From assembly GCF_010587385.1 (NCBI RefSeq), contig NZ_CP047476.1, forward strand, positions 434,001 through 498,000: 64,000 nucleotides of DNA. The letters are read 5' to 3'. Each line of letters opens with the position of its first letter. Position 1 is the stretch's first letter. The position numbers and the translations under genes are program-made. A model generated the notes under the pieces. It was not told the origin of the DNA. It made no database searches and saw only the letters and a list, made by a program, of their open reading frames with translations. This DNA comes from Vibrio astriarenae. GTDB taxonomy: Bacteria; Pseudomonadota; Gammaproteobacteria; Enterobacterales; Vibrionaceae. Shown here piece by piece: positions 16,261 through 25,118 of the stretch.

Positions 16261-17125
16261 ACACTTTTCTCCAGTGACCACCGAGACGATAAAGCAGCAG
16301 GGCAAACATGAGAATGCTACACCCTGCGACTTTCATCGGTGGCATCTCTTCAGCATAAAGCCAGACACTCAACACAACGGTAAACACCGGCTCTAAAAGC
16401 ATCAGAATGGCTGCAGACGTTGGCTGAGCGTGCTTTTGCCCCGTAGTCTGCATGACGTAACGTATACTGGTTGCCAATAAAACACTTAACCCAAACCACT
16501 TAAATGTTTCACCGCTCATAGTGGTTGGCCATGTCTCGACGAATGCAGATAGGACCACACCAATTACCCCAGCTGAAAAAAGCTGAATTGTAGTGAGAGT
16601 GAGTGGAGGTATCGCCGAGGCAAACTTACTATTGAGATTGAAATGGACTGCAAGAAACACCGCGGCCATCAAAAATAGTAGTTGGCTAGGCTCGAAGTTA
16701 AAACTGCCGTCATAGGACATTAAGAACAGACCAAGTACGGCAATCGGCAGTGATAACCAAAACAAGCGGCTTGGGCGACTTCCAAACATTGTCCATGACA
16801 CGATTGGTACAAAAAGCATGGATAAGCTCATGATGAAGGCTCCTTCACCTAGTGTATCACTGATAGATATCGCATAGATCCAACAGAAGATAGCACTCGC
16901 AAGAACCACACCTACTTTTAACGCGGAATTTATGTTCTGCTTTGGTGTTTGTCGTAAGTTTTTGTAGCAAAAAGGCAATAGGAACAGCGCAGCGATAATG
17001 AATCGCGAGCCGATAAATAGGAACGGCGGCAAGCCTTGTATTGCTTCTTTGGAGAACACCCACCCCGCAGCCGCAAGGATTGTGGTGAAAAAGATGATTA
17101 GGTCACCTTTGTACTTATGAATCAT
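16244..17125 (-). CDS. EamA-family (DMT superfamily) transporter
   Basis: This inner-membrane protein of about 293 residues has ten hydrophobic helices arranged as two EamA repeats. The first ends near LRQTPKQN and the second starts near LFLMAAVFLAVHF. FIGSRFIIAALFLLPF and SAAILMLLEPVFTVVLSVWL are typical DMT segments. It probably exports small metabolites or amino acids. I use the ATG at 17125 (KYKGDLIIFF follows). The frame extends to 17212, but that stretch would add a non-family N-terminus. The substrate cannot be read from sequence. Confidence 0.85.
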   Translation of the reverse strand: MIHKYKGDLIIFFTTILAAAGWVFSKEAIQGLPPFLFIGSRFIIAALFLLPFCYKNLRQTPKQNINSALKVGVVLASAIFCWIYAISISDTLGEGAFIMSLSMLFVPIVSWTMFGSRPSRLFWLSLPIAVLGLFLMSYDGSFNFEPSQLLFLMAAVFLAVHFNLNSKFASAIPPLTLTTIQLFSAGVIGVVLSAFVETWPTTMSGETFKWFGLSVLLATSIRYVMQTTGQKHAQPTSAAILMLLEPVFTVVLSVWLYAEEMPPMKVAGCSILMFALLLYRLGGHWRKVFRARS

Positions 17126-17276
17126 GATCTTTTTTACAAACAGGAAAGTACGTAGATGATAACTGATGAGATTCGTCTGACCTATGAATAATTGAAAATG
17201 ACTGGTGGTCATCAGATTTACTTTGACCTTTATCTAAAATTTAATCTTGGCCTTTGGTTTAATACTGGTGATTATT

Positions 17277-18578
17277 ATGAGAGAGCGAGCCTTACCCACA
17301 CATCGAGCTGCGAGATTTGGCAAGTTTGCTTCATTAGCAACGAAAGTTGCTGGTAATGTAATCGCAGAAGGGTCCAAACAGTGGTTCAAAGGTGAACGTC
17401 CTCAAACGAGAGACTTGTTGCTGACACCGAAAAATATCAGCCAACTGACGGAACAGTTAGCGCACCTAAGAGGTGCAGCCATGAAGCTTGGTCAAATGCT
17501 ATCGATGGATGCTGGTGACATTATAGAACCTGAACTGGCGGATATATTGGCGCGTTTAAGAGCAAGTGCCGATCCTATGCCCTCAAAGCAGCTAGCAAAA
17601 GCTATGGTTGATGGGCTAGGGGAAAACTGGAAGCAACACTACCTCGCTTTTAACTTCAAACCTATTGCTAGTGCATCTATTGGCCAAGTACACCATGCGC
17701 ACTCGGATTCTGGGGATGAGCTTGCAGTGAAAGTTCAATACCCTGGCATACGTAAGAGCATAGACAGTGACGTGGACAATGTAGGCACTCTGCTCAGCGT
17801 TGTTGGGTTGGTTCCTAAAGGAATCGATTTATCCGGGCTGTTAGAAGAGGCTAAGAAACAACTCCATGACGAAGCGGACTATGGGCGTGAGGCTGAGTAT
17901 GCAGTGCGATATCGAAACTACCTCGAGAATGATAGAGACTTCGTCGTGCCTCAGATTATCACTGAAGCGACCTGTGACACTGTATTAACGATGGAGTTTT
18001 TAAACGGTGTTGAAATTGAAACGTTAGCCAGTGTGGATCAAGACACCAGAGATTTTGTGATGACCAAGTTACTGGGCCTTTTGTTTCGTGAGATATTTGA
18101 GTTTCGTGTGGTGCAGACTGACCCCAATTTCGCAAATTACCTCTTCTTACCAGAAACGAATCAGATCGGTCTGTTAGATTTTGGTGCTTGCCGAGACTAC
18201 AACTCAGTAATCAGCGATGGGTATAGAAACGCTTTCTCATCAGTAGTAAACCAGGACAACGACGGCTTAAATCACGCTTTAGAGCAAATTGGCTTCTTCA
18301 GTGAAGAGATAAACCCTGAGCAGAGGCAATCGGTCTTAAATCTCGTTTCAATGGCATGTGAGCCTATGCTGCAGGATGGGTGTTACGATTTTGAGCAGAG
18401 TAACCTTGCTCAAAGGTTGAGAGAGGCCGGAACGGTTTTGAGTATGGAAGAGGACTATTGGCATACGCCACCTGCGGATGCGTTATTCTTACACCGTAAA
18501 ATTGGAGGGCTTTACTTGCTTGCTAGTCGGTTAAATGCAAAAGTTGATGTCAGATCATTGGTATTACCTCACGTATAA
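17277..18578 (+). CDS. AarF/ABC1/UbiB-family kinase-like protein
   Basis: This is a protein kinase-like ABC1 family member of about 433 residues. The family-specific KxGQ motif is in AAMKLGQMLSMD, followed by the Ala-rich loop PIASASIGQVHHA that replaces the glycine loop. The ATP-binding Lys is in LAVKVQYPG, the catalytic Asp in VQTDPNFANYL and the metal Asp in LLDFGACRD. It lacks the C-terminal membrane helices of UbiB. Relatives act in ubiquinone or lipid metabolism as atypical ATPases. The ATG at 17277 with GGTG upstream is preferred over the TTG at 17247. Divergent from the EamA gene. Confidence 0.88.
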   Translation: MRERALPTHRAARFGKFASLATKVAGNVIAEGSKQWFKGERPQTRDLLLTPKNISQLTEQLAHLRGAAMKLGQMLSMDAGDIIEPELADILARLRASADPMPSKQLAKAMVDGLGENWKQHYLAFNFKPIASASIGQVHHAHSDSGDELAVKVQYPGIRKSIDSDVDNVGTLLSVVGLVPKGIDLSGLLEEAKKQLHDEADYGREAEYAVRYRNYLENDRDFVVPQIITEATCDTVLTMEFLNGVEIETLASVDQDTRDFVMTKLLGLLFREIFEFRVVQTDPNFANYLFLPETNQIGLLDFGACRDYNSVISDGYRNAFSSVVNQDNDGLNHALEQIGFFSEEINPEQRQSVLNLVSMACEPMLQDGCYDFEQSNLAQRLREAGTVLSMEEDYWHTPPADALFLHRKIGGLYLLASRLNAKVDVRSLVLPHV

Positions 18579-18583
18579 AGCCG

Positions 18584-18604
18584 AGGGGGAAACTTTGTCC
18601 CCCT
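18584..18604. terminator. Short GC hairpin between convergent ABC1 and porin genes
   Basis: AGGGGGA and TCCCCCT pair over 7 bp around a 7-base loop. The hairpin begins 5 bases after the ABC1 kinase stop and ends 14 bases before the porin stop. No U tract follows, so it is only a candidate. Confidence 0.4.
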
Positions 18605-18618
18605 TAGCCTGGTTCAAT

Positions 18619-19707
18619 TTAGAATACAAAGTTAACCATGATCGTATACATGTTTGCCGAGTTATCCTCCGGCTGCTCGGTTCCGGAAAATGCACCGGTA
18701 CTGGTATTGTATGCTTTGAAACTTTGCCACTCTGCATTTAACGAAACGTTGTAGAGAAGGTCATATCGAACGCCTAAAGTAAAGCTGTTACCCGCTTTTT
18801 TATCGTCTTCGTAATACTGTTGACCAAACAAGGTGTAGGGTGTGAATTTATTAAGGTTGTACTCTAAGCCGGTATACCAAGACGCCCTCTCTTCATTTTG
18901 TTGAGCTTCCATGGTAAACGTGGCTTGCTCCCATTCATACTCAAATCCCGCACTATATAACTTAACGTTTTGGTCTGTTTGCTTGTCTCTAACAGTGCCA
19001 CCTGGGAAAAATGGAGGTTGAGGAGGCAAGTTACGGATGACAGCGGTCACATCATATGTAGAGTCCAAATAGGTTAGATTTACTCTGTAATTGTCTCCGC
19101 TGAACACAGCGTTCAAACCGAACACTTTCTGCGTTTCAAATTCCAACGTAAAGTCAGGTGTAAAATCGACTTCGTTTTTGTCACTAAATCCGTAGAAAGG
19201 CGTCAGTGACAAACTGGTTTCGTCTGTAACATCAGTGTTCCACGTAAAGCTGAGACCGTTGAATGCGGTAATCCCGAGAACGCTGTTATATATTTCAGTT
19301 GGTGGACGTGCAGTTGTATAAGCATGTCCGACATAGTAGTACTCTGAAGCTAAGAACAAAGGTAATCGGAGACGCCCAGCTCTGAACTCAAAATTATCCC
19401 ATTCGTAACCTAAATATGCCCACTCAAGCTCAGGACTACTCCAGTCATCTTGAGGCCGTTTAACAACCTGTGCGGAGGCCTTAAAAGCGTCATAGTAAAA
19501 ATCTAGTTGGACGCCAAAAGTGGTATCACAGTCGAAACAATTACTATCGTCAATATAGCGATTAACGAGCAGTGGTGCAGAATTGTCTGAAGTTGCCCAT
19601 GATGTGCTACCGAAGCCACTCAAAGAGAGATTATCTGTAATTTCTATCGCGGCGTAGGTTTGCAATGGGGCAATGCACAAAGCTAATGAGATGATTTTCT
19701 TATTCAT
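18619..19707 (-). CDS. Outer-membrane porin-like beta-barrel
   Basis: This 362-residue protein has a signal peptide (KKIISLALCIAPLQTYA) and alternating beta-strand pattern throughout. It ends in MVNFVF with the C-terminal Phe needed for outer-membrane insertion. The strand SLSGFGSTSWATSD at the start and EFRAGRLRLPLFLASEYY in the middle resemble anion- or substrate-selective porins of Vibrio. The ATG at 19707 has GGAG upstream. The TTG upstream is less likely. It lies one base after the small PstS-like gene, as last gene of a three-gene unit headed by a hybrid kinase. The substrate is unknown; a link to the periplasmic protein is inferred. Confidence 0.8.
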   Translation of the reverse strand: MNKKIISLALCIAPLQTYAAIEITDNLSLSGFGSTSWATSDNSAPLLVNRYIDDSNCFDCDTTFGVQLDFYYDAFKASAQVVKRPQDDWSSPELEWAYLGYEWDNFEFRAGRLRLPLFLASEYYYVGHAYTTARPPTEIYNSVLGITAFNGLSFTWNTDVTDETSLSLTPFYGFSDKNEVDFTPDFTLEFETQKVFGLNAVFSGDNYRVNLTYLDSTYDVTAVIRNLPPQPPFFPGGTVRDKQTDQNVKLYSAGFEYEWEQATFTMEAQQNEERASWYTGLEYNLNKFTPYTLFGQQYYEDDKKAGNSFTLGVRYDLLYNVSLNAEWQSFKAYNTSTGAFSGTEQPEDNSANMYTIMVNFVF

Positions 19708-19708
19708 A

Positions 19709-20179
19709 TTATTTCTCCGAGCCAACGACGTAGATTACATTTGCATTAGAAGGCACTTCTTCAAGCGGGACATAGCCGATGCGACTTTTGTCATCGTCTA
19801 GCCACTCAATAACGCTAATTGCATTGTTTCCAACCACCTTAGGAGGACGCGCTTTACCAGAAAAAGATAAGCTTGCCCAGTGGGCATTCATCTGCGCCAC
19901 AGTTTTGCCGAGCAACTCTTGATAAAAGTCCTTCCTCACGGCGGCACCTTCGGGCCAATCGGATAACTCGATTTTATTTCCTTGAAGTTTTTTCGTTTTC
20001 CCTCGATAGAGTTTCTTTGCTTTGCTTACAGAGAGTGGCTCTAAGTCTGGGTTAAAAGAGATAATGGCATACTGGTCGGATGCCGATAGTGCATACGACG
20101 AGGATACTGAACTCACTACTAACAGTGCGATAAAGCTGGTGGCCTGTTTACATAGTTTTTTGGCTGTATTATTTTTCAT
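19709..20179 (-). CDS. Small PstS-like periplasmic protein
   Basis: This 156-residue exported protein has a signal peptide (FIALLVVSSVSSSYA). The mature part resembles one lobe of the phosphate ABC transporter substrate-binding fold. Visible are LSVSKAKKLYRGKTKKL, then WPEGAAVRKDFYQELLGK and the closing DKSRIGYVPLEEV. It is half the size of PstS, and no transporter is encoded nearby. Lying between a hybrid sensor kinase (14 bp upstream) and a porin (1 bp downstream), it may bind a ligand for the kinase or scavenge the porin's solute. This role is inference; the family match is clear. Confidence 0.75.
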   Translation of the reverse strand: MKNNTAKKLCKQATSFIALLVVSSVSSSYALSASDQYAIISFNPDLEPLSVSKAKKLYRGKTKKLQGNKIELSDWPEGAAVRKDFYQELLGKTVAQMNAHWASLSFSGKARPPKVVGNNAISVIEWLDDDKSRIGYVPLEEVPSNANVIYVVGSEK

Positions 20180-20193
20180 TAGTTTTCACCTTC

Positions 20194-23100
20194 CTATACA
20201 ACACTGAGCATCTGCTGTAGCAGGTTTTCTTTCTTTATCGGCTTTGGAACATAAGCATCCATACCAGAGTCGAAACATTTTTGTATATCATCATCGACCA
20301 CACTTGCAGTGAGGGCGATAATTGGCGTTCTGTCCATGCCTTGCTCCTGTTCATAAGCACGTATCTCTCTGGTTGCTTCGAAACCATCTTTAATCGGCAT
20401 CATGCAATCCATGAGAATAATGTCGAAGTTGCCCTCATTCATGAAGGTATTAATCGCTTCTTGGCCATTGTTTGCTATTTGATATTGGTATCCGGCTTTT
20501 TGCAGCAATAAGCTTGCTACCATCTGGTTAACTCGATTGTCCTCAACCAGCATGACACGTTCATTCTTAGTGATGACGGGTTCAGGTGATTTTTCCTCCG
20601 CCTTAGAGTCATTGTTATCTGGTTTTAATTCAGCCCCGTTTATACCAGCATCGACGGATATGGCAGGGGAGGGAATAACATCCGACGCTTGTGGGACGAG
20701 TGTTGCTAAAGCATCGAAGATCTTCTCTTTAAGTTGGTTGCCCTTGAATGGTTTTTGGACATAGCTGTCCATACCTACGTCAAAGCAACGCTGGATATCA
20801 TCATCAACGACACTGGCAGTCAGGGCGATGATCGGCACGCGTGGCGTGTTCGTCGCTTGCTCCCATTGTCGAATTTCAGTTACGGCTTCAAAACCATCTT
20901 TAACTGGCATCATACAGTCCATGAGAAGCAGGTCATATTGCTTGCCAGACACGACAAGATCGACCGCTTCTTGACCGTTATTGGCTATCTCATAGTCAAA
21001 ACCAAGTCGGCCTACATGAAGCGTGGCAATTTTCTGGTTAACCTTATTGTCTTCAACGATGAGTATTTTTCTTGCTTCTTGTTGTTCTGGAGTGCTTTGA
21101 TTAACGCTCTCTAGAGTAGCTTTTTCACAGATGTCTAGAGCTTTGACTAGACGTAAACCAAGTAGCGGTGCAGTAAGCAGCGCAGAAATGCTTTTACCGA
21201 AGTCAAAGTTGCCACTCGTGAAGTGTTGCATGACACACACTTTACCTTGGCGCCTTTGTATCGAGTTGAATTGTTCTACACACTGGCTTGCCTCACCCAT
21301 TTCTGTTTCAGCAAACATAACAATATGGCCACTGAGGTCTTCGGGTAGGCTACCAATGGTTTGGAAATGTTGCGCAATATTGAACTTGTATGTGTTGGCT
21401 TGAGCAATAAGCTCTTCTTGTATTAGCTTAGATTGAGTAACAAGTAATATTGGTGCAGTGATAGTGCGCTTTGGAGTGTAATCTTGTTTTTCGATAGGGA
21501 GATCGAGCGTGAAGAAGAAACGACTGCCTTTACCTTTTTCCGACTCAAGCTGTATCTTGCCGCCCATTAACTCGACGAGTTGTGTACTGATCGTCAAGCC
21601 CAAACCGGTGCCGCCAAACTGACGTGTTGTGGAATCATCTTCTTGCGAAAATGGTTCGAAGATCTTGCGTTGTTGCTCAGGCTCAATGCCAATGCCAGAA
21701 TCTTTGACTGAAAACTCAACGGTCACTATGTTGTCAACGACCTGCTTACAGATAACATTCAGGTCAACAGCACCATCGGAGGTAAACTTAACGGCGTTAG
21801 ACATAAAGTTCATGATCACTTGACTTAGGCGATGATCATCAACCATCAAACTATAAGGTAGGTCAGGGCTGATATTGATGTTAAGACCGATTTCTTTCTC
21901 TTTGACTTTTGGCATCACGATAGAGGCGAGGTCATAAACCGTCTCTCTAACGCAACTTGCATGTGGACTCACGATTAACATCCCAGACTCAATCTTGGAA
22001 AAGTCTAGAATGTCATTTATTAGAGTAAGGAGTAGGTGAGAAGAGGTTTCGATCGTGTCGACATACTCTCTTTGAGTTGCGGTAAGCTCAGTATCTGATA
22101 ACACCTCAGAGATACCGATGACCCCATTTAATGGAGTACGTATTTCATGCGACATGTTTGCTAAGAAACTACTTTTTGCCTTGCTAGCCATAATCGCTTG
22201 GTCTTTTGCAGTTTCAGCTTCTTCAATCGCATGAACAAGCTTATCTTGAGCGTACTTTCGCTCTATGGTCAGCCTCTCTACTTCCGTCGCAAACGTATTC
22301 AGCTCATCTTTTCCTTGGATATGAGACGACAGCGCTTGCCCGTCAGGTGTTCGCTCATTAGTGAGGAAATCCAACACTAGATGAAGGTTCTTAGTCATAT
22401 GACGAGAAAAACGGATAGTAATGAAAATAACAGATAAAACAAGCACTGATATAAACAAGATAAACACGCTGATCTGCTGTAGATTTTCGGAGATTTTGCT
22501 ATCTACTTCAGCGCGAATTTGAGTCTCTATACTGTCAGCTACAGCATTGAGTAATGCTCTGCGCTGCGCCAACACAGAAAATCCTTGTTGTGTGTCTTGT
22601 TCAGTAAGTTCACTTATTGTCTCTAGTGAGAGCAGTTGTTGTTGAAAATTACGGCTATTCTCAAATATTTCATTGCCAAACACTGCCAGCATTATTTCAA
22701 TTTGTTGTTCATCTGCGTTAAGTGCGATGAAACGCTCAAGTGATAATTGTTGATTTTGTACGAGTGCCTGAATCTCTTCAGCGATATCAGGGTCATACTC
22801 TCCTTCGGATAGAAAGCTATCGTAAATCAAATGACTTAATGCATTCTCTTGTACTCCCCACAACATCAACCACTCAATCTTAATTAGTGCATTCAAGTCA
22901 TCCTTGATGTCTTGAGGAGCGGCGCCGTAGGACAAAGATTCAATCGAGAATAATATCTCTTTAATAACATCGAGTTGCGATTCGATAGCATCGTATTTGT
23001 CAAACGGGTCTTCTGATTCATATAACGCAGACTGCGCCTCCGCCATCTCAGGTAGTCTTTCCATCAATTCAGAGTTGTCTCCAAAAAGTTGCCGCATTAA

Positions 23101-23352
23101 CTCGATCTTAATTTTGTGGCGGTCTCTAAGAGCGGAGAGGGTCGCGTCTAAAGAAGAAGTCGCGTTGTTTGTAACAATAGAAGCCGATAGGTGGTCTATG
23201 AGGTGGGTGGCAGAAGCAATACTTTTAAGGTCTGATACTCGTTGATTTTGTGAAAGAGCTTGTTGGAAAGCTAGGCCTATTAAGAGAATGATCGGGAAAA
23301 GCACTAGTCCGACCAGCTTGTAGCGCACTGATAAATTATGCCAAAAAGCCAT
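20194..23352 (-). CDS. Hybrid sensor histidine kinase with two receiver domains
   Basis: This 1052-residue inner-membrane protein has helices at about 12-30 and 293-313 around a helical periplasmic sensor of about 260 residues. A linker, HisKA domain (FLANMSHEIRTPLNG, His402) and HATPase domain (ending at FGGTGLGLTIS) follow. Two receivers lie at about 760-880 and 930-1052. Both keep the acidic pair (VEDN), the phospho-Asp (LLMDCMMP and IILMDCMMP) and the Lys, and they resemble each other enough to be a duplication. There is no HPt domain, so phosphate must pass to a separate HPt. It heads an operon with a PstS-like protein and a porin. Signal unknown. Confidence 0.9.
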   Translation of the reverse strand: MAFWHNLSVRYKLVGLVLFPIILLIGLAFQQALSQNQRVSDLKSIASATHLIDHLSASIVTNNATSSLDATLSALRDRHKIKIELMRQLFGDNSELMERLPEMAEAQSALYESEDPFDKYDAIESQLDVIKEILFSIESLSYGAAPQDIKDDLNALIKIEWLMLWGVQENALSHLIYDSFLSEGEYDPDIAEEIQALVQNQQLSLERFIALNADEQQIEIMLAVFGNEIFENSRNFQQQLLSLETISELTEQDTQQGFSVLAQRRALLNAVADSIETQIRAEVDSKISENLQQISVFILFISVLVLSVIFITIRFSRHMTKNLHLVLDFLTNERTPDGQALSSHIQGKDELNTFATEVERLTIERKYAQDKLVHAIEEAETAKDQAIMASKAKSSFLANMSHEIRTPLNGVIGISEVLSDTELTATQREYVDTIETSSHLLLTLINDILDFSKIESGMLIVSPHASCVRETVYDLASIVMPKVKEKEIGLNINISPDLPYSLMVDDHRLSQVIMNFMSNAVKFTSDGAVDLNVICKQVVDNIVTVEFSVKDSGIGIEPEQQRKIFEPFSQEDDSTTRQFGGTGLGLTISTQLVELMGGKIQLESEKGKGSRFFFTLDLPIEKQDYTPKRTITAPILLVTQSKLIQEELIAQANTYKFNIAQHFQTIGSLPEDLSGHIVMFAETEMGEASQCVEQFNSIQRRQGKVCVMQHFTSGNFDFGKSISALLTAPLLGLRLVKALDICEKATLESVNQSTPEQQEARKILIVEDNKVNQKIATLHVGRLGFDYEIANNGQEAVDLVVSGKQYDLLLMDCMMPVKDGFEAVTEIRQWEQATNTPRVPIIALTASVVDDDIQRCFDVGMDSYVQKPFKGNQLKEKIFDALATLVPQASDVIPSPAISVDAGINGAELKPDNNDSKAEEKSPEPVITKNERVMLVEDNRVNQMVASLLLQKAGYQYQIANNGQEAINTFMNEGNFDIILMDCMMPIKDGFEATREIRAYEQEQGMDRTPIIALTASVVDDDIQKCFDSGMDAYVPKPIKKENLLQQMLSVV

Positions 23353-23737
23353 AGATTACACCTATTTACAGTCCATTGTTCGGGGTCTTACTTTGAGAGT
23401 CTAGGATAGAAAATCTCAATGTTTAGAAAAAAACTTAAAATCCTGTCATCGTTTGCTATAGTTGTAAAAGTGAGACAATGCAGTGAATCATTAGTGATTC
23501 AATTGTTAAATAAATGATAAGTTGATTCAAGTTTTGTTCATATGCAACGTTTATACTCGATGATATTCCCCGATTAGAGGGAGGCAGACTATGCAAAACA
23601 TGCGAATTATTATTAAGTTAATGAACTAGCCCATTTTGCCTTTAGATGTACTAAAACAGTGCCTTGTCAATTCCAATAGGATGGAGAGACAGGAGCAAAA
23701 CTAAAACCTAAAAGAAACGTCAGCTCGGGGGTTATAC
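23353..23737. promoter_or_regulatory. Divergent spacer upstream of the hybrid kinase and the sigma factor
   Basis: This 385-bp AT-rich region must carry promoters for both divergent units. It contains the dyad TGAATCATTAGTGATTCA (23484-23501), a 7-bp inverted repeat with a 4-base centre, as a candidate operator. It also contains a 12-codon ORF with a strong ribosome site (listed separately). The long distance from that ORF to the sigma factor start suggests a structured 5' leader. I could not assign -35/-10 boxes with confidence. Confidence 0.5.
23591..23629 (+). CDS. Possible 12-residue leader peptide upstream of the sigma factor
   Basis: A 13-codon ORF (MQNMRIIIKLMN then TAG) is preceded by GGGAGG six bases before its ATG, the best ribosome site in the neighbourhood. 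It ends 108 bases before the sigma factor start. It could be a translated leader that couples sigma synthesis to ribosome behaviour, or a small membrane-active peptide. The run of Ile codons is notable. Chance occurrence is possible in an AT-rich spacer. Confidence 0.35.
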   Translation: MQNMRIIIKLMN

Positions 23738-24643
23738 ATGGAAAAAAGTTTGAGATGCCAAACAGCATCGGAACCAGAGAGAGCATTAGCAGTGGAAGGG
23801 CAATCAAGCAAAACAGAAGCACGCTCAAGCGACCCTTATTCGCATTACATTTCAGACATTGTAGGCATTGAACTTTTGTCGCCTGAAGAAGAGTTTCACT
23901 ATGCCAAGCTCAATAAAGAAGGTGACCTGAAGGCTAGGAACAAGCTAATTGAGTGCAACTTACGTTTAGTTGTGAAAATCGCAAAAAGTTATACCAAGAG
24001 AAATCTTGGAAACTTGAACCTTCTTGATTTGATTGAAGAAGGCAACATCGGTTTAATGAAAGCAATCACCAAATTTGACCCGGATTTGGGTTTTCGTTTT
24101 TCCACTTATGCGGTGTGGTGGATCAGAGAGAGCATAGATTCTGCATTGATGAATACGAGCAGAACGGTACGTATTCCGGTTCATGTTGTTAAAGAGATCA
24201 ATCGTTTGGCCTCTAAAAGTAGCAACATTACTAAAGATAACGCGCACGCCTCCTCAATGTCAGAGCTGGCCGAACAGTCTGAACTTTCTATAGATAAAGT
24301 AAGCAATTTAGTAAAACTTAGCGGCTTTATTGAAACGTCAACAACAGCAGATGTGCTGTCGCGCCCTCTCAGTCTTGATGAGTGTGAAAGCGAGAGTTGT
24401 ATTGACCCACAGGCCTCATTTCAGGATGAAGAGTTTACACAGTCATTGGAACATGTGATTGACACTCTACCAGAGAAGCTAAAGATGATTTTGATTTATC
24501 GGTATGGTCTATTTGGTCATCCGTCCAAAACTCTAGCTGAACTCGGCTCGATGATGAGTATTTCGAATGAACGAGTAAGGCAGTTACAGATAGAGGCGAT
24601 TGATAAGGTACAAAATCGATTAGCTCAAAATGGTTGGGGTTAA
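23738..24643 (+). CDS. RpoS-like alternative sigma-70 factor (group 2)
   Basis: This 301-residue sigma factor has region 2 well conserved: [16 protein letters not shown], then [20 protein letters not shown] and [16 protein letters not shown]. Next come [15 protein letters not shown] of regions 2.4-3.0 and the region 4.2 helix-turn-helix [20 protein letters not shown]. It lacks region 1.1. It is RpoS-like but divergent in region 3, so it is likelier a paralogue (RpoQ or RpoX type in vibrios) than RpoS itself. It sits between a hybrid kinase operon and the exporter operon of the giant repeat protein, which makes control of surface functions plausible. That link is inference. Confidence 0.88.
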   Translation: MEKSLRCQTASEPERALAVEGQSSKTEARSSDPYSHYISDIVGIELLSPEEEFHYAKLNKEGDLKARNKLIECNLRLVVKIAKSYTKRNLGNLNLLDLIEEGNIGLMKAITKFDPDLGFRFSTYAVWWIRESIDSALMNTSRTVRIPVHVVKEINRLASKSSNITKDNAHASSMSELAEQSELSIDKVSNLVKLSGFIETSTTADVLSRPLSLDECESESCIDPQASFQDEEFTQSLEHVIDTLPEKLKMILIYRYGLFGHPSKTLAELGSMMSISNERVRQLQIEAIDKVQNRLAQNGWG

Positions 24644-24656
24644 TACTGATATTTGT

Positions 24657-24690
24657 TACAGAGAAGCAACTTAGCTTCTCTGTACTTTTT
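24657..24690 (+). terminator. Rho-independent terminator after the sigma factor gene
   Basis: TACAGAGAAGC (24657-24667) and GCTTCTCTGTA (24674-24684) form a perfect 11-bp stem with a 6-base loop, followed by CTTTTT. It begins 14 bases after the sigma factor stop. The minus-strand gene that converges on it may also use it. Confidence 0.9.
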
Positions 24691-24701
24691 AATATTTGGA
24701 G

Positions 24702-25016
24702 TTAGTTACGCTCTAGTTCAGGATCAGACAGCAACAGCAAGCGATTAAGCTCTGATTTGCTGACATCACAATGAGGCCAGATGGAGATTACTTGAGAAAA
24801 GGCTTTGCGATAGTCTGGGCACTTCAACAAAAATAGTATTGTGCTTTCATAGCGAACTTTTTGCTCTATGCTATTTTTATTTTCCTGTCTTTTTAGCCTC
24901 TGAAACCCTTCCTGAAACCAAATATTGGTCAACTCTCGAATTTCATCATTGCTAGTAGAACTGTCATCCAAGCAAGATTTTCTGCTGCTTACTTGATTAT
25001 AGTAATCGCTGTGCAT
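24702..25016 (-). CDS. Small hypothetical protein at the end of the secretion gene cluster
   Basis: This 104-residue soluble protein is one I do not recognise. It is helical and charged, with TNIWFQEGFQRLKRQENKN around residues 31-49 and KCPDYRKAFSQVISIWPHCD further on. It has no signal peptide or membrane segment. GGAGG four to five bases before the ATG shows it is translated. It lies 102 bp downstream of the second ABC transporter gene on the same strand, so it could be the seventh gene of the exporter operon or have its own promoter. A regulatory or chaperone role for secretion is possible but unsupported. Confidence 0.6.
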   Translation of the reverse strand: MHSDYYNQVSSRKSCLDDSSTSNDEIRELTNIWFQEGFQRLKRQENKNSIEQKVRYESTILFLLKCPDYRKAFSQVISIWPHCDVSKSELNRLLLLSDPELERN

Positions 25017-25118
25017 TATACCTCCACAGACTTAATGCTAGCCCCCAATGTATAGTTTATTTCCATTAGCGTCAAATAAATGGCCATATTTATGCGAGCG
25101 ATATACTTTAATTAATGA

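Noticed and set aside
23681..23704. Seven-codon ORF upstream of the sigma factor
   Set aside because: Too short to support and its ribosome site is weak; mentioned only with the leader finding.
25060..25118. Terminator of the exporter operon
   Set aside because: Only an imperfect AT-rich palindrome around ATGGCCAT is present, with no GC stem and U tract.
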